Position numbers and translations under genes: made by a program. The notes below the pieces were generated by a model, which was not told where the DNA came from, did no database searches, and saw only the letters and a program-made list of their open reading frames with translations. From Micromonospora okii (lineage in GTDB: Bacteria; Actinomycetota; Actinomycetes; Mycobacteriales; Micromonosporaceae), in contig NZ_BBZF01000029.1 in NCBI RefSeq assembly GCF_020884795.1, forward strand, positions 54,274 through 118,273: DNA of 64,000 nucleotides, written 5' to 3'. Below are positions 7,781 through 16,078 of this stretch, one piece after another (position 1 is the first letter of the stretch; each line of letters opens with the position of its first letter).

Positions 7781-7799
7781 ACGGGCGATCCCTGCCCGT
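7781..7799 (+). promoter_or_regulatory. Hairpin directly after the leader peptide stop
   Basis: ACGGGC (7781-7786) pairs with GCCCGT (7794-7799) around a 7-nt loop, starting at the first base after the leader TGA. A ribosome on the last codons would cover the stem, which fits an attenuator. The stem is short, so the call is tentative. Confidence 0.35.
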
Positions 7800-7879
7800 C
7801 GGTCGTCGTCCCGCCGGCTCGGGTCCGGCACCTCCGCACCCGTTTCCGAGCAGCCGCACCTCAACGAGAGGGATCCGTC

Positions 7880-8743
7880 ATGACCAGTGATCTCGCACCG
7901 TCCGCATCCGCCGACGCCGCACGATCCACCCGCGCGTTCGCCGAGGACTGGCAGGAGTGGCACCGCCGGCACGAGGCGGCGCGGGCGGACCGCCACGGCT
8001 TCCTCGCCGTGGCCGGACTGCACTGGCTCACCGGGGAGGCGCAGCGGTTCCCCGGTGTGCCCGGGGAGTGGCGCACCGGGAAGGACGGGCCGGTGGTGAC
8101 CCTCGCCGACGACGAGGAGATCGTCGTCGACGGCCGGCGTGTCCGGGAGAGGCATCAGTTCGGGGCGATTGCCGAGCGCGCCGGCATCACCGTGGAGATC
8201 GACGGTGGTGTCCTCGAGGTGGCCAGGCGGGGTGGGCACGACATCCTTCGACCCCGACGCCCCGATCACCCGCTGCGGACGCGCTACCAGGGCACCCCCA
8301 CCTACCCGCCCGCCGAACGGTGGGTGCTCCAGGGGCGGTTCGTGCCGTTCGATCGTCCCCGGCCGACCACGGTCGGCGCTGCCGTGGAGGGCCTCCAGCA
8401 CGTCTACGACGCGCCCGGTCGGATCGAGTTCAGCGTCGACGGGCTGCCGCTGAGCCTGACCGCGTTCAACGGCGCGACGCCCGGCAGCCTGTCGGTGCTG
8501 TTCACCGACACCACCTCCGGCGTCACCACCTACGGGGCCAACCGGTCGCTGACCGTCGGGGCACCGGACGAGCAGGGCCGGGTGACGCTCGACTTCAACC
8601 GGGCCGTCAACCTGCCGTGCGCGTACACCGACTTCGCGACCTGCCCGCTGCCACCGACGGAGAACCGGCTGCCGGTCGCCGTCGAAGCCGGCGAGAAGAT
8701 CCCGTTCGACCGGCTGGCGGCCGACCTCGCCGCCCGTCCCTAG
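7880..8743 (+). CDS. DUF1684 domain protein
   Basis: The 287-residue protein ends with the DUF1684 hallmark DFNRAVNLPCAYTDFATCPL followed by PPTENRLPVAVEAGEK. The N-terminal half has FLAVAGLHWLTGEAQRFPG, also conserved in the family. No signal peptide is visible, so it is probably cytoplasmic. The start follows GAGAGGGA. The biochemical function of DUF1684 is unknown. Here it sits under the sulfur-island operator and a leader peptide, directly before a flavin reductase, which links it to sulfur metabolism by position only. Confidence 0.85.
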   Translation: MTSDLAPSASADAARSTRAFAEDWQEWHRRHEAARADRHGFLAVAGLHWLTGEAQRFPGVPGEWRTGKDGPVVTLADDEEIVVDGRRVRERHQFGAIAERAGITVEIDGGVLEVARRGGHDILRPRRPDHPLRTRYQGTPTYPPAERWVLQGRFVPFDRPRPTTVGAAVEGLQHVYDAPGRIEFSVDGLPLSLTAFNGATPGSLSVLFTDTTSGVTTYGANRSLTVGAPDEQGRVTLDFNRAVNLPCAYTDFATCPLPPTENRLPVAVEAGEKIPFDRLAADLAARP

Positions 8744-8776
8744 CGACCCGCGCCCTCACCCCTCGGGAGGAACGCC

Positions 8777-9310
8777 ATGACCTCGTCCACCGACGACCCG
8801 ACCGACGCCGACGCCGACGCGCTGCGCAGGTTGCTGCGCCACCAGGCCAGCACCGTCACGGTGGTCACCGCCCCCGGCGCGCCGCCGGTGGGCTTCACCG
8901 CGACATCGTTCACCTCGGTGTCGCTGACGCCGCCGATCGTCTCGTTCTGCCTGAACCTCGGCTCGTCCACGTGGCCGACGCTGGCGCAGGCGCGGCACGT
9001 GGCGGTGCACCTGCTCGCCCACGGCCAGCAGGACCTGGCCCGGACCTTCGCCACGAGCGGGATCGACCGCTTCGCCGCTCCGACCCGCTGGCGGCCCGGG
9101 CCGAACGGGCTGCCGATCCTCGACGGCGCCCTGGCCTGGCTGGTGTGCCGGGTCGTCGACCGGGTGGTCGTCGGCGATCACGTGGTCGTGCTGGCCGAGC
9201 CGGAACTGCTCCGGCACGCCGACGTCGGCTCCCCGTTGCTCTACCACCGGGGTCGCTACGCCGGTCTCGCGGACGCTTCGGACGGCACGGCCCGACGCAC
9301 CGCCGCCTGA
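8777..9310 (+). CDS. Flavin reductase (FMN-binding split-barrel family)
   Basis: This 177-residue protein carries HQASTVTVVTAPGAPPVGFT and TSFTSVSLTPPIVSFCLNLG, the flavin-binding core of the HpaC/NTA-reductase family, then LARTFATSGIDRFA. It would reduce FMN with NAD(P)H to feed the two-component LLM monooxygenases nearby. GGGAGGA precedes the ATG. It lies 33 bp after the DUF1684 gene, probably in the same transcript. A decayed relative sits at 7313 on the other strand. Confidence 0.85.
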   Translation: MTSSTDDPTDADADALRRLLRHQASTVTVVTAPGAPPVGFTATSFTSVSLTPPIVSFCLNLGSSTWPTLAQARHVAVHLLAHGQQDLARTFATSGIDRFAAPTRWRPGPNGLPILDGALAWLVCRVVDRVVVGDHVVVLAEPELLRHADVGSPLLYHRGRYAGLADASDGTARRTAA

Positions 9311-9398
9311 CATCGGGCCGGCGTCCTCCGCCGGTCGTCGTCGAAAGGGTCATCAGCGTGGGCCACCTGTCGACCCGCCGGGCACAATCCCTGTAAAC

Positions 9399-9415
9399 CC
9401 TATGGCCTTAGTAGG
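9399..9415. promoter_or_regulatory. Sulfur-island operator copy upstream of the opp unit
   Basis: CCTAT-GGCCTTA-GTAGG, a 5-7-5 inverted repeat. Aligned with the 7651 copy, the putative -35 is TGTAAA (9392-9397) and the -10 GTATTG (9415-9420), so it again lies between the promoter elements. It lies 95 bp upstream of a leader peptide and 336 bp upstream of oppA. Confidence 0.55.
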
Positions 9416-9419
9416 TATT

Positions 9420-9481
9420 GCGTCAACGAATCGACGGCCTTGCGTGCGATAGCCGACATCCATCGAGCGATTCGTTGACGC
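9420..9481. repeat. 14-bp perfect inverted repeat with 34-nt loop
   Basis: GCGTCAACGAATCG at 9420-9433 is exactly complementary to 9468-9481. It starts at the end of the proposed -10 and ends 29 bp before the leader ATG, so in RNA it would form a long hairpin across the 5' leader. It has no U-tract and is unlike a normal terminator. Alternatives are a second operator pair or an RNA regulatory element. Confidence 0.65.
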
Positions 9482-9509
9482 CGCCGCGCGGGAGAGGTGG
9501 ACTCGGTTC

Positions 9510-9587
9510 ATGTCCAGCGAGCTGCGGCTGACGATCCGTGGCCACATCGACTTCGGTCGGGTGTGGTCGAGTTCCTGTCTGGCCTGA
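9510..9587 (+). CDS. Leader peptide of the opp unit (25 aa)
   Basis: The frame from ATG 9510 (GGAGAGGTGG upstream) ends RGHIDFGRVWSSSCLA. This fits the R-x-H-I/V-D-x-x-R-V-x-S-x-x-C pattern of sulfur-associated actinobacterial leader peptides, with one Cys codon three from the end. Unlike the leaders at 7558 and 7679 it has a ribosome site and about 80 nt of 5' leader. oppA begins 163 bp downstream; that gap holds no other gene. Confidence 0.6.
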   Translation: MSSELRLTIRGHIDFGRVWSSSCLA

Positions 9588-9750
9588 CCGGCACCCCGCT
9601 CACCCGGCCCGCCCACCGGCCCGCCGAGGTGGGGCTCAACGCCGAGCCGGCCGCCGAGCCATCAGCACCGACACCCTGACCACCCGCGCCCACCGCGCCG
9701 GGCCAGGTGTCGGCGTACCCGAACCGCCTGCCTGGACAGGAGACCTCGCC

Positions 9751-11394
9751 ATGCCCGCCAACCGTCTGCGAACCCTCGCCGCCGCCGCGCTCGCCCCGCT
9801 GCTCGCCGTCGCCGCCGGCTGCGCCAACGCCGCCGGGCCGGCCGGCGAGGCCGCCGGTCAGCCGCGCTCCGGCGGCAGCCTGACCTGGGCCGTGGAGACC
9901 GAGCCGATCACCCTCAACCCGCACCAGTACGCCCAGGCCAAGGCCCGCCTGCTGGTCTGGAACACCTTCGAGTCCCTGCTCACCTACGACAAGCAGGGCA
10001 AGCTGGTGCCGTGGCTGGCCACCGGCTGGCAGACCGCCCCGGACGGGTTGTCATACACCCTGACACTGCGCGATGGCGTCACCTTCTCCGACGGCACGCC
10101 CCTGGACGCCGCAGCCGTGCGGGCGAACATCGACAAACTCCGCGAGCCCGGGTACGCCCCCGCCGTCGCCGCCGTGCAACTGCGCAACCTCAAGGCCGTC
10201 GAGGTCGTCGACCCGCGCACCGTACGGCTCACCCTCACCACGCCCGACGTGCTGATCCTCGACTTCCTCGCCTCCCCGCAGGGCGCTCAGGTCTCGCCGA
10301 AGTCGCTGCGCGCGGCGAAGAACCTCAAGGCCGGCGGCGTCGACGTCGCCGGCACCGGACCGTTCGTGCTGGACCGCTACGTCCCCGGCCAGGAGCTGCA
10401 CTACCGGCGCAACCCCGGCTACGACTGGGCGCCGCCCACCGCGACCCACACCGGCCCGGCGTACCTCGACGAGATCACCTACCGGTTCCTCAAGGAATCG
10501 GCGGTCCGCGTCGGCGCCCTCACGTCGAGTCAGGTGCAGCTCGTCGAAGGTGTTCCCGCCACCGACCAGCCACTGGTCACCGGCAACGCGAGCCTGCGAC
10601 TGAGCCGCGAACTCAACTCCGGCTCCGCCTACTCCTACTACTTCAACAGCTCCCACGCCCCCTTTGACGATCTGCGGGTCCGGCAGGCGTTCCGGGAGGC
10701 CGTCGACGTGGACACGGTGCTGCGGTCGGTCTACCGGGACACCGCCACCCGCGCCTGGAGTGTGATCAGCCCGTCCAGCCCGCTCTACGACAAGAGCCTC
10801 GAAGGCGGGTACGGCGGCGACGCGGGTGAGGCGAACACCCTGCTCGACCAGGCCGGCTGGACGGCACGTGACGCCGACGGCTTCCGGGTGAAGGACGGCA
10901 GGCGGCTCACCGTACGGCTGGTGCAGTCCGCTCCCTTCGTCCGGGACCGTCGCGACGTCCTCGCCCAGGCCGTGCAGGCCGCGGTCAAGCAGAGCGCCGG
11001 CATCGACCTGAAGGTCTCCCTCGTCGACCAGGGCACCGCCAACGAGGCGTTCGCGCGCAACGAGTACGAGGTGTTCGACAACTCCCGGGCCGACACCGAC
11101 GCCGGTGCGGCGCTCAACCTGCTGCTGCACTCGAAGGGCGGCATCAACCGCGCCCGGGTCAACGATCCGCGCATCGACCAGCTCCTGCAAACCGGCCAGG
11201 CCACCGGCGACCCGGCGAAGCGGGCCGGCATCTACGCCGAACTGCAGCAGCGCGTCGTCGCCGAGCAGGCACTGGTGCTGCCGCTCTACGCCCCGGCCGA
11301 CCAGATCGCCGCCAGCACCAGCGTCGGCGGGGTCCGCTTCGAGCCCACCGCCGGCGTACCAGCCAGCGCGTACGACCTGTGGATCGGGAAGTGA
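9751..11394 (+). CDS. ABC transporter substrate-binding lipoprotein, OppA/DppA (SBP family 5)
   Basis: The 547-residue protein has a signal peptide ending in lipobox VAAGC (Cys about residue 24). The mature part shows family-5 solute-binding blocks: GGSLTWAVETEPITLNPHQY, TAPDGLSYTLTLRDGVTFSDG and DDLRVRQAFREAVD. Such proteins bind peptides, glutathione, nickel chelates or opines. CAGGAGA precedes the ATG. It heads an oppABC-DF set coupled to monooxygenases, so the ligand is probably a sulfur-containing amino acid conjugate or peptide (inference). Confidence 0.87.
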   Translation: MPANRLRTLAAAALAPLLAVAAGCANAAGPAGEAAGQPRSGGSLTWAVETEPITLNPHQYAQAKARLLVWNTFESLLTYDKQGKLVPWLATGWQTAPDGLSYTLTLRDGVTFSDGTPLDAAAVRANIDKLREPGYAPAVAAVQLRNLKAVEVVDPRTVRLTLTTPDVLILDFLASPQGAQVSPKSLRAAKNLKAGGVDVAGTGPFVLDRYVPGQELHYRRNPGYDWAPPTATHTGPAYLDEITYRFLKESAVRVGALTSSQVQLVEGVPATDQPLVTGNASLRLSRELNSGSAYSYYFNSSHAPFDDLRVRQAFREAVDVDTVLRSVYRDTATRAWSVISPSSPLYDKSLEGGYGGDAGEANTLLDQAGWTARDADGFRVKDGRRLTVRLVQSAPFVRDRRDVLAQAVQAAVKQSAGIDLKVSLVDQGTANEAFARNEYEVFDNSRADTDAGAALNLLLHSKGGINRARVNDPRIDQLLQTGQATGDPAKRAGIYAELQQRVVAEQALVLPLYAPADQIAASTSVGGVRFEPTAGVPASAYDLWIGK

Positions 11395-12320
11395 GAGCCC
11401 TGCGCGCGGTGGCCCGCCGGATCGGTGCCGGCCTGCTCGTCCTCTGGGTCGCCGCGACCGCCGCCTACCTGGCGCTGCTGGCCGCTCCCGGCGACACGGT
11501 GGACAACATCATCGGCGACGGCGCGGACACCCCGGACATCCGTGCCGAGATCATCGCCCAGTGGGGTCTGGACCGGCCCGCCGTGGTGCAGTACGTCGAC
11601 TATCTGGTGCGGCTCGTCAACGGCGACCTGGGCCGCTCCTACCTGTTGCAACGTCCGGTCTCCGACGTGATAGGCGAACAGCTCCTCCCCACTCTCGCGC
11701 TCGCGGTCGCCGCCGCCGGGCTCGGGGTGCTGCTCGCCCTGGTCATCGCGGTGGCCACCGCCGGGAACCGGCGACCGTGGCTGCGCCGGCTCAGCTCCGG
11801 CACCGAACTGCTGCTGGTCTCCACCCCGTCGTTCCTGATCGGGCTCCTGCTGCTCAGCGTGCTGTCGTTCCGGTTCAGGTTCTTCCCGGTCTCCGGCGAT
11901 CAGGGGGCCGGCGCGCTCGTGCTGCCCGCCGTGACCCTGGCGCTGCCCATCGCCGGGTTGCTCGCCCAGGTGCTCCGCGACGGGCTCGACCGGGCCATCG
12001 ACCAGCCGTTCGTGCTCACCGCCCGGTCCCGAGGCGTCCGGGAACGGGGTGTCCTGCTTCGTCACGCGCTGCGGCACGCCCTACTGCCGGCCGTCAGCCT
12101 TGCCGGCTGGGTCTTCGGCATCGTGATCGGCGGCACCGTCATCGTCGAACAGGTCTTCGGTCGGCCCGGCCTCGGCCAGGTCATCCTCTCGGCCGTCGCC
12201 AACCAGGACATGCCGGTGGTGCTGGCCGTGGTCACCCTCTCCGCCGCCGGCTACGTCGTGGTCAACACCGCCGCCGACCTGGCGTACCTGCTGGTCGACC
12301 CGCGTCTGCGAAGGAGCTGA
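11391..12320 (+). CDS. ABC transporter permease, OppB/DppB type
   Basis: The 309-residue permease begins with RRIGAGLLVLWVAATAAYLA, has a long extracytoplasmic loop and then several helices. The cytoplasmic loop near residue 205 reads TARSRGVRERGVLLRHALRH, and VIVEQVFGRPGLG follows; both are typical of OppB. GTG 11391 overlaps the oppA stop as GTGA and was preferred over an in-frame GTG 12 bp earlier. It pairs with the OppC-like protein encoded next. Confidence 0.85.
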   Translation: MRALRAVARRIGAGLLVLWVAATAAYLALLAAPGDTVDNIIGDGADTPDIRAEIIAQWGLDRPAVVQYVDYLVRLVNGDLGRSYLLQRPVSDVIGEQLLPTLALAVAAAGLGVLLALVIAVATAGNRRPWLRRLSSGTELLLVSTPSFLIGLLLLSVLSFRFRFFPVSGDQGAGALVLPAVTLALPIAGLLAQVLRDGLDRAIDQPFVLTARSRGVRERGVLLRHALRHALLPAVSLAGWVFGIVIGGTVIVEQVFGRPGLGQVILSAVANQDMPVVLAVVTLSAAGYVVVNTAADLAYLLVDPRLRRS

Positions 12321-12324
12321 CCGA

Positions 12325-13215
12325 ATGACCGTCACCCTGGGCCCTCCGCTCACCGACGCGCCCGCCCGGATCCGCGTCGACCCGACCGAACCGGCCGTAC
12401 GCCGACGGTTCCGGCCGGGACCCGGTCTGCTCGCCGCCGGGGCGTACCTCGTCCTGCTGGTCGTCGCCGCCGCCTCGCCGGCGGCGCTGGCCCCCGCCGA
12501 TCCGCTCGCGGCCGATCCGCTCGCCGTGCTGAGTCCGCCCGGCGCCGGGCACTGGTTCGGGACCGACCACCTCGGCCGCGACGTCCTGACCCGGGTGGTG
12601 CACGGCGCCGGTCACTCGCTCACCATCGGTGTCGCCGCCACCGCGATCGCGGTGACCGGTGGGGTGCTGCTCGGCCTGCTCGCCGGCCTCACGCACCGGG
12701 TCGCCGACGAGGCGCTCAGCCGCACGCTCGACGCGCTGTCGGCATTTCCGATGCTGCTGCTGGCCCTGCTGTTCATCGCCATCGCCGGCCCCGGCACCGC
12801 CAGCCTGATCGGCGCCATCGGTATCGCCACCCTGCCGCACCACGCCCGGGTGGTGCGTGGTCAGACGCTTCTGGTCCGCCGCTCCGGCTTCGTCGAACAG
12901 GCCGTCACCTTCGGGCAGTCCCGGCCTCGGCTGGTGCTGCGGCACGTGCTGCCCAACGTGGTCGGTCCGGTGCCGGTACTCGCCGTGATCGGGCTCGGTG
13001 AGGCGGTCCTGGCCGCCGCCGGGCTCAGCTTCCTCGGCATGGGCCCCCAGCCGCCGTCGCCGGAGTGGGGCGCGATGCTCTCCGAGGGGCGCAACTATCT
13101 CCAGGTGGCCTGGTGGATCAGCATCCTGCCCGGCCTGGCCGTCACCGCCACCGTGGTCTCGCTGACCGTCGTCGGTCGGCACTGGCAGGCCCGCTTCGAC
13201 GGGCGGCGGCGCTGA
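12325..13215 (+). CDS. ABC transporter permease, OppC/DppC type
   Basis: The 296-residue protein shows the OppC marker HWFGTDHLGRDVLTRVVHGA near residue 73 and an EAA loop EQAVTFGQSRPRLVLRHVLP. AGLSFLGMGPQPPSPEWGAM near the C-terminus is also diagnostic. AAGGAGCTGACCG precedes the ATG, 5 bp after oppB. About six membrane helices are visible. It forms the channel with OppB. Confidence 0.87.
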   Translation: MTVTLGPPLTDAPARIRVDPTEPAVRRRFRPGPGLLAAGAYLVLLVVAAASPAALAPADPLAADPLAVLSPPGAGHWFGTDHLGRDVLTRVVHGAGHSLTIGVAATAIAVTGGVLLGLLAGLTHRVADEALSRTLDALSAFPMLLLALLFIAIAGPGTASLIGAIGIATLPHHARVVRGQTLLVRRSGFVEQAVTFGQSRPRLVLRHVLPNVVGPVPVLAVIGLGEAVLAAAGLSFLGMGPQPPSPEWGAMLSEGRNYLQVAWWISILPGLAVTATVVSLTVVGRHWQARFDGRRR

Positions 13216-14858
13216 TGGCGCCGCTGGTCACGGTCGAGGATCTGCACGTCGACTTCGACACCCCGACCGGCCGGGTGGCCGCGGTGCGCGGGATCAGCTT
13301 CACTGTCGATCGCGGCGAGTGCGTGGCCGTCGTCGGGGAGTCCGGCTCCGGCAAGAGCGTCACCGCCCGTACCCTGGTCGGTCTCGCCGGCCCGGGTGCG
13401 CGGATCCGCGCCGCCCGACTCGACCTGGCCGGCGAGGACGTGCGCACCCACCGCGCACGGGACTGGCGGCGGGTTCGGGGACGCCTCGCCGGGCTGGTCC
13501 TCCAGGACGCGCTGGTCTCCCTCGACCCGCTGCGCACAGTGGGCGCCGAGGTCGGCGAGGTGCTCACCACGCACGGCATCGTCGGCCGCCGGGAACGGGC
13601 CGGCCGGGTCGCCCACCTGCTCGACCTGGTCCACCTGCCGGAGCCGGAGCGTCGGGCCCGACAGTATCCGCACCAGCTCTCCGGCGGGCTGCGGCAGCGG
13701 GCGCTGATCGCCTCGGCGATCGCCGGGGAACCGGCACTGCTCATCGCCGACGAGCCGACCACCGCGCTGGACGTCACCGTGCAGGCCCAGATCCTGCGGC
13801 TGCTCGCCGAACGGCGGGCCGCCGGGGTGAGCCTGCTGCTGATCAGCCACGACCTGGCGGTGGTCGCCCAGGTCGCCGACCGGGTGCTGGTCATGCGCGA
13901 CGGTCGCGTCGTCGAGAACGGGCCCACCGACCGGCTGTTGCGGGCCCCGGAACACCCGTACACCCGGCAGTTGCTGGCCGCGGTGCCGTCGGCGTCGTCG
14001 CGGGGCCGCCGACTCGCCGCGACGCCCCCGGTCGCGGGTGCCCGGGTGGCACTTCCTGCCCGCGTCGAGGTCCGTCCCGCCGACCGGGTGCTCGACGCAC
14101 GCGGGCTGACCAAGAGGTACGGCGAGCACACCGTCGTCCGCGACGTCACCTTCTCCGTGGGGCGCGGCGAGACGCTCGGGCTGGTGGGGGAGTCGGGTTC
14201 TGGCAAGAGCACCGTGGCGCGGATCGTCGCCGGCCTGCTCGACCCCGAGGCCGGCACCGTCTCCTTCGAGGGAACGCCGTGGTCCGCCGTCCGCGAACGC
14301 ACCCGCCGCCCGATGCGCCGCCGGCTGCAACTGATCTCACAGGATCCGCTCAGCTCCTTCGACCCCCGCTACACCGTGGGTCAGGTGATCGGGGAGAACC
14401 TCGACCCCGACGTGGACCGGCGGGACCGGCGGCCGCACGTCGTCGACCTGCTACGCCGGGTCGGCCTCGGGCCGGACCTGCTGGACCGGCACCCCCGCCA
14501 GCTCTCCGGCGGGCAACGGCAGCGGGTCGCCATCGCCCGCGCGATCGCCCCCCGACCGAGTCTGATCATCTGCGACGAACCGGTCTCCGCCCTCGACGTC
14601 TCCGTCCAGGCGCAGGTCCTGGACCTACTGGCCGAGCTACGCGCCGCCGACGGCACCGCGCTGCTCTTCATCTCGCACGACCTGGGCGTGGTGCACCACC
14701 TGAGCGACCGGGTGCTGGTGATGCACGACGGCACGGTGGTCGAGCAGGGACCGGTCGGCGACGTCTTCACCCACCCGCGACACGACTACACCCGATCCCT
14801 GCTTGACGCGCTGCCCACGCTCGTCGCCGCCGGCCGACCGCAGGAGGAACGCCCATGA
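13215..14858 (+). CDS. Fused double ABC ATPase, OppD-OppF type
   Basis: One 547-residue chain carries two ATPase domains. Domain 1 has Walker A GESGSGKS (41-48), Q-loop Gln97, signature LSGGLRQ (155-161) and Walker B ALLIADEP (174-181). Domain 2 has GESGSGKST, SQDPLSSFDPRYTVGQ, LSGGQRQRVAIARAIA and LIICDEPVSALDVSVQAQVL. Domain 1 ends in EHPYTRQLLAAVP and domain 2 in RHDYTRSLLDALP, the OppD/F C-terminal feature. The ATG overlaps the oppC stop (TGATG). The fusion supplies both nucleotide-binding halves of the importer. Confidence 0.88.
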   Translation: MAPLVTVEDLHVDFDTPTGRVAAVRGISFTVDRGECVAVVGESGSGKSVTARTLVGLAGPGARIRAARLDLAGEDVRTHRARDWRRVRGRLAGLVLQDALVSLDPLRTVGAEVGEVLTTHGIVGRRERAGRVAHLLDLVHLPEPERRARQYPHQLSGGLRQRALIASAIAGEPALLIADEPTTALDVTVQAQILRLLAERRAAGVSLLLISHDLAVVAQVADRVLVMRDGRVVENGPTDRLLRAPEHPYTRQLLAAVPSASSRGRRLAATPPVAGARVALPARVEVRPADRVLDARGLTKRYGEHTVVRDVTFSVGRGETLGLVGESGSGKSTVARIVAGLLDPEAGTVSFEGTPWSAVRERTRRPMRRRLQLISQDPLSSFDPRYTVGQVIGENLDPDVDRRDRRPHVVDLLRRVGLGPDLLDRHPRQLSGGQRQRVAIARAIAPRPSLIICDEPVSALDVSVQAQVLDLLAELRAADGTALLFISHDLGVVHHLSDRVLVMHDGTVVEQGPVGDVFTHPRHDYTRSLLDALPTLVAAGRPQEERP

Positions 14859-16063
14859 CCGAGAAGACCCTGCACCTGGCAGTCGCCCTCGACGGCCTCG
14901 GCTGGCACCCGGCCGCCTGGCGTCTCTCCCGCGCCGGCGCGTCGGCGCCGCTGACCGCCCGCTACTGGGCCGCCCTCGCCGGGGAGGCCGAACGCGCCAC
15001 CCTGGACCTGCTCACCTTCGAGGACAGCCTCGACCTCCAGTCGACGCGACCCGACGGCCCCGACGGCCGGGTCGACCAGCTCCGCGGACGCCTCGACGCG
15101 GTACAGATCGCGGCCCGGTTGGCCCCGCTGACCCGGCACATCGGGCTGGTGCCGACCACCAGCACCACCCACACCGAACCGTTCCACCTCGCCACCGGGC
15201 TGGCCACCCTCGATCACCTCAGCGGTGGCCGGGCCGGCTGGCGGCCCCGGGTCTCCGCCCGGCGAGCCGAGGCCGGTCACTTCGGCCGTCGGGAGTTCCC
15301 CGCGTGGGATCCGACGCGGCTCGACGATCCGGAGGTCGTCCGCCTCGTCGGTGACCTCATCGCGGAGGCCGGCGACGCCGTGGAGGTGGTCCGCCGGCTG
15401 TGGGACAGCTGGCAGGACGACGCCGAGATCCGGGACGTCGCCAGCGGGCGCTTCGTCGACCGGGAACGGCTGCACTACATCGACTTCGTGGGTCGGTGGT
15501 TCTCGGTCAAGGGCCCCTCCATCGTGCCGCGCTCGCCGCAGGGCCAGCCGGTGGTGGCCGCGCTGGCCCACTCGTCGGTGCCGTACGCCTTCGCCGCCCG
15601 GCACGCCGACGTCGTCTTCGTCACCCCGACCGACGCCGCGCACGCCGCCGCGATCGTCGCCGAGGTCCGGGCCGCCGAGGCGGCCGTCGGCCGGACCGAA
15701 CCGCCGCTGCGCGTCTTCGCCGACCTGAATGTCCTGCTCGACGAGTCGCCTTCCCTCGCTCGCCGGCGCGGCGCCCGCCTCGACGAGTTGCACGGCCGGG
15801 AGTTCCGCTCGGACGCGACCGCGTTCACCGGAACGGCGGCCGACCTGGCGGACCTGCTCGCCACCTGGCAGCGCTCGGGTGTGGACGGCTTCCGGTTGCG
15901 GCCTGCCGTGCTTCCCCACGACCTGACCCTGATCACCCGTGCGTTGGTGCCCGCGCTGCGAGGCCGGGGCTTGTTCCGCGTCGGATACCCGGGCGGGACG
16001 CTGCGCGACCTGCTCGGCCTGCCCCGACCGGCCAGCCGGTACGCCGTCGCGGAGACCGCCTGA
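14855..16063 (+). CDS. LLM-class flavin-dependent monooxygenase
   Basis: This 402-residue luciferase-fold enzyme shows ATGLATLDHLSGGRAGWRPR near residue 115, GLVPTTSTTHTEPFHL before it, and a C-terminal GLFRVGYPGGTLRDLLGLP that relates it to the NtaA/DszA branch. It is shorter than the gene that follows and lacks part of the usual insertion. The ATG overlaps the ATPase stop (ATGA), so transporter and enzyme are co-translated. It probably oxidises the compound imported by the Opp system. Confidence 0.8.
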   Translation: MTEKTLHLAVALDGLGWHPAAWRLSRAGASAPLTARYWAALAGEAERATLDLLTFEDSLDLQSTRPDGPDGRVDQLRGRLDAVQIAARLAPLTRHIGLVPTTSTTHTEPFHLATGLATLDHLSGGRAGWRPRVSARRAEAGHFGRREFPAWDPTRLDDPEVVRLVGDLIAEAGDAVEVVRRLWDSWQDDAEIRDVASGRFVDRERLHYIDFVGRWFSVKGPSIVPRSPQGQPVVAALAHSSVPYAFAARHADVVFVTPTDAAHAAAIVAEVRAAEAAVGRTEPPLRVFADLNVLLDESPSLARRRGARLDELHGREFRSDATAFTGTAADLADLLATWQRSGVDGFRLRPAVLPHDLTLITRALVPALRGRGLFRVGYPGGTLRDLLGLPRPASRYAVAETA

Positions 16064-16078
16064 TTCCTGGAGACCGCC

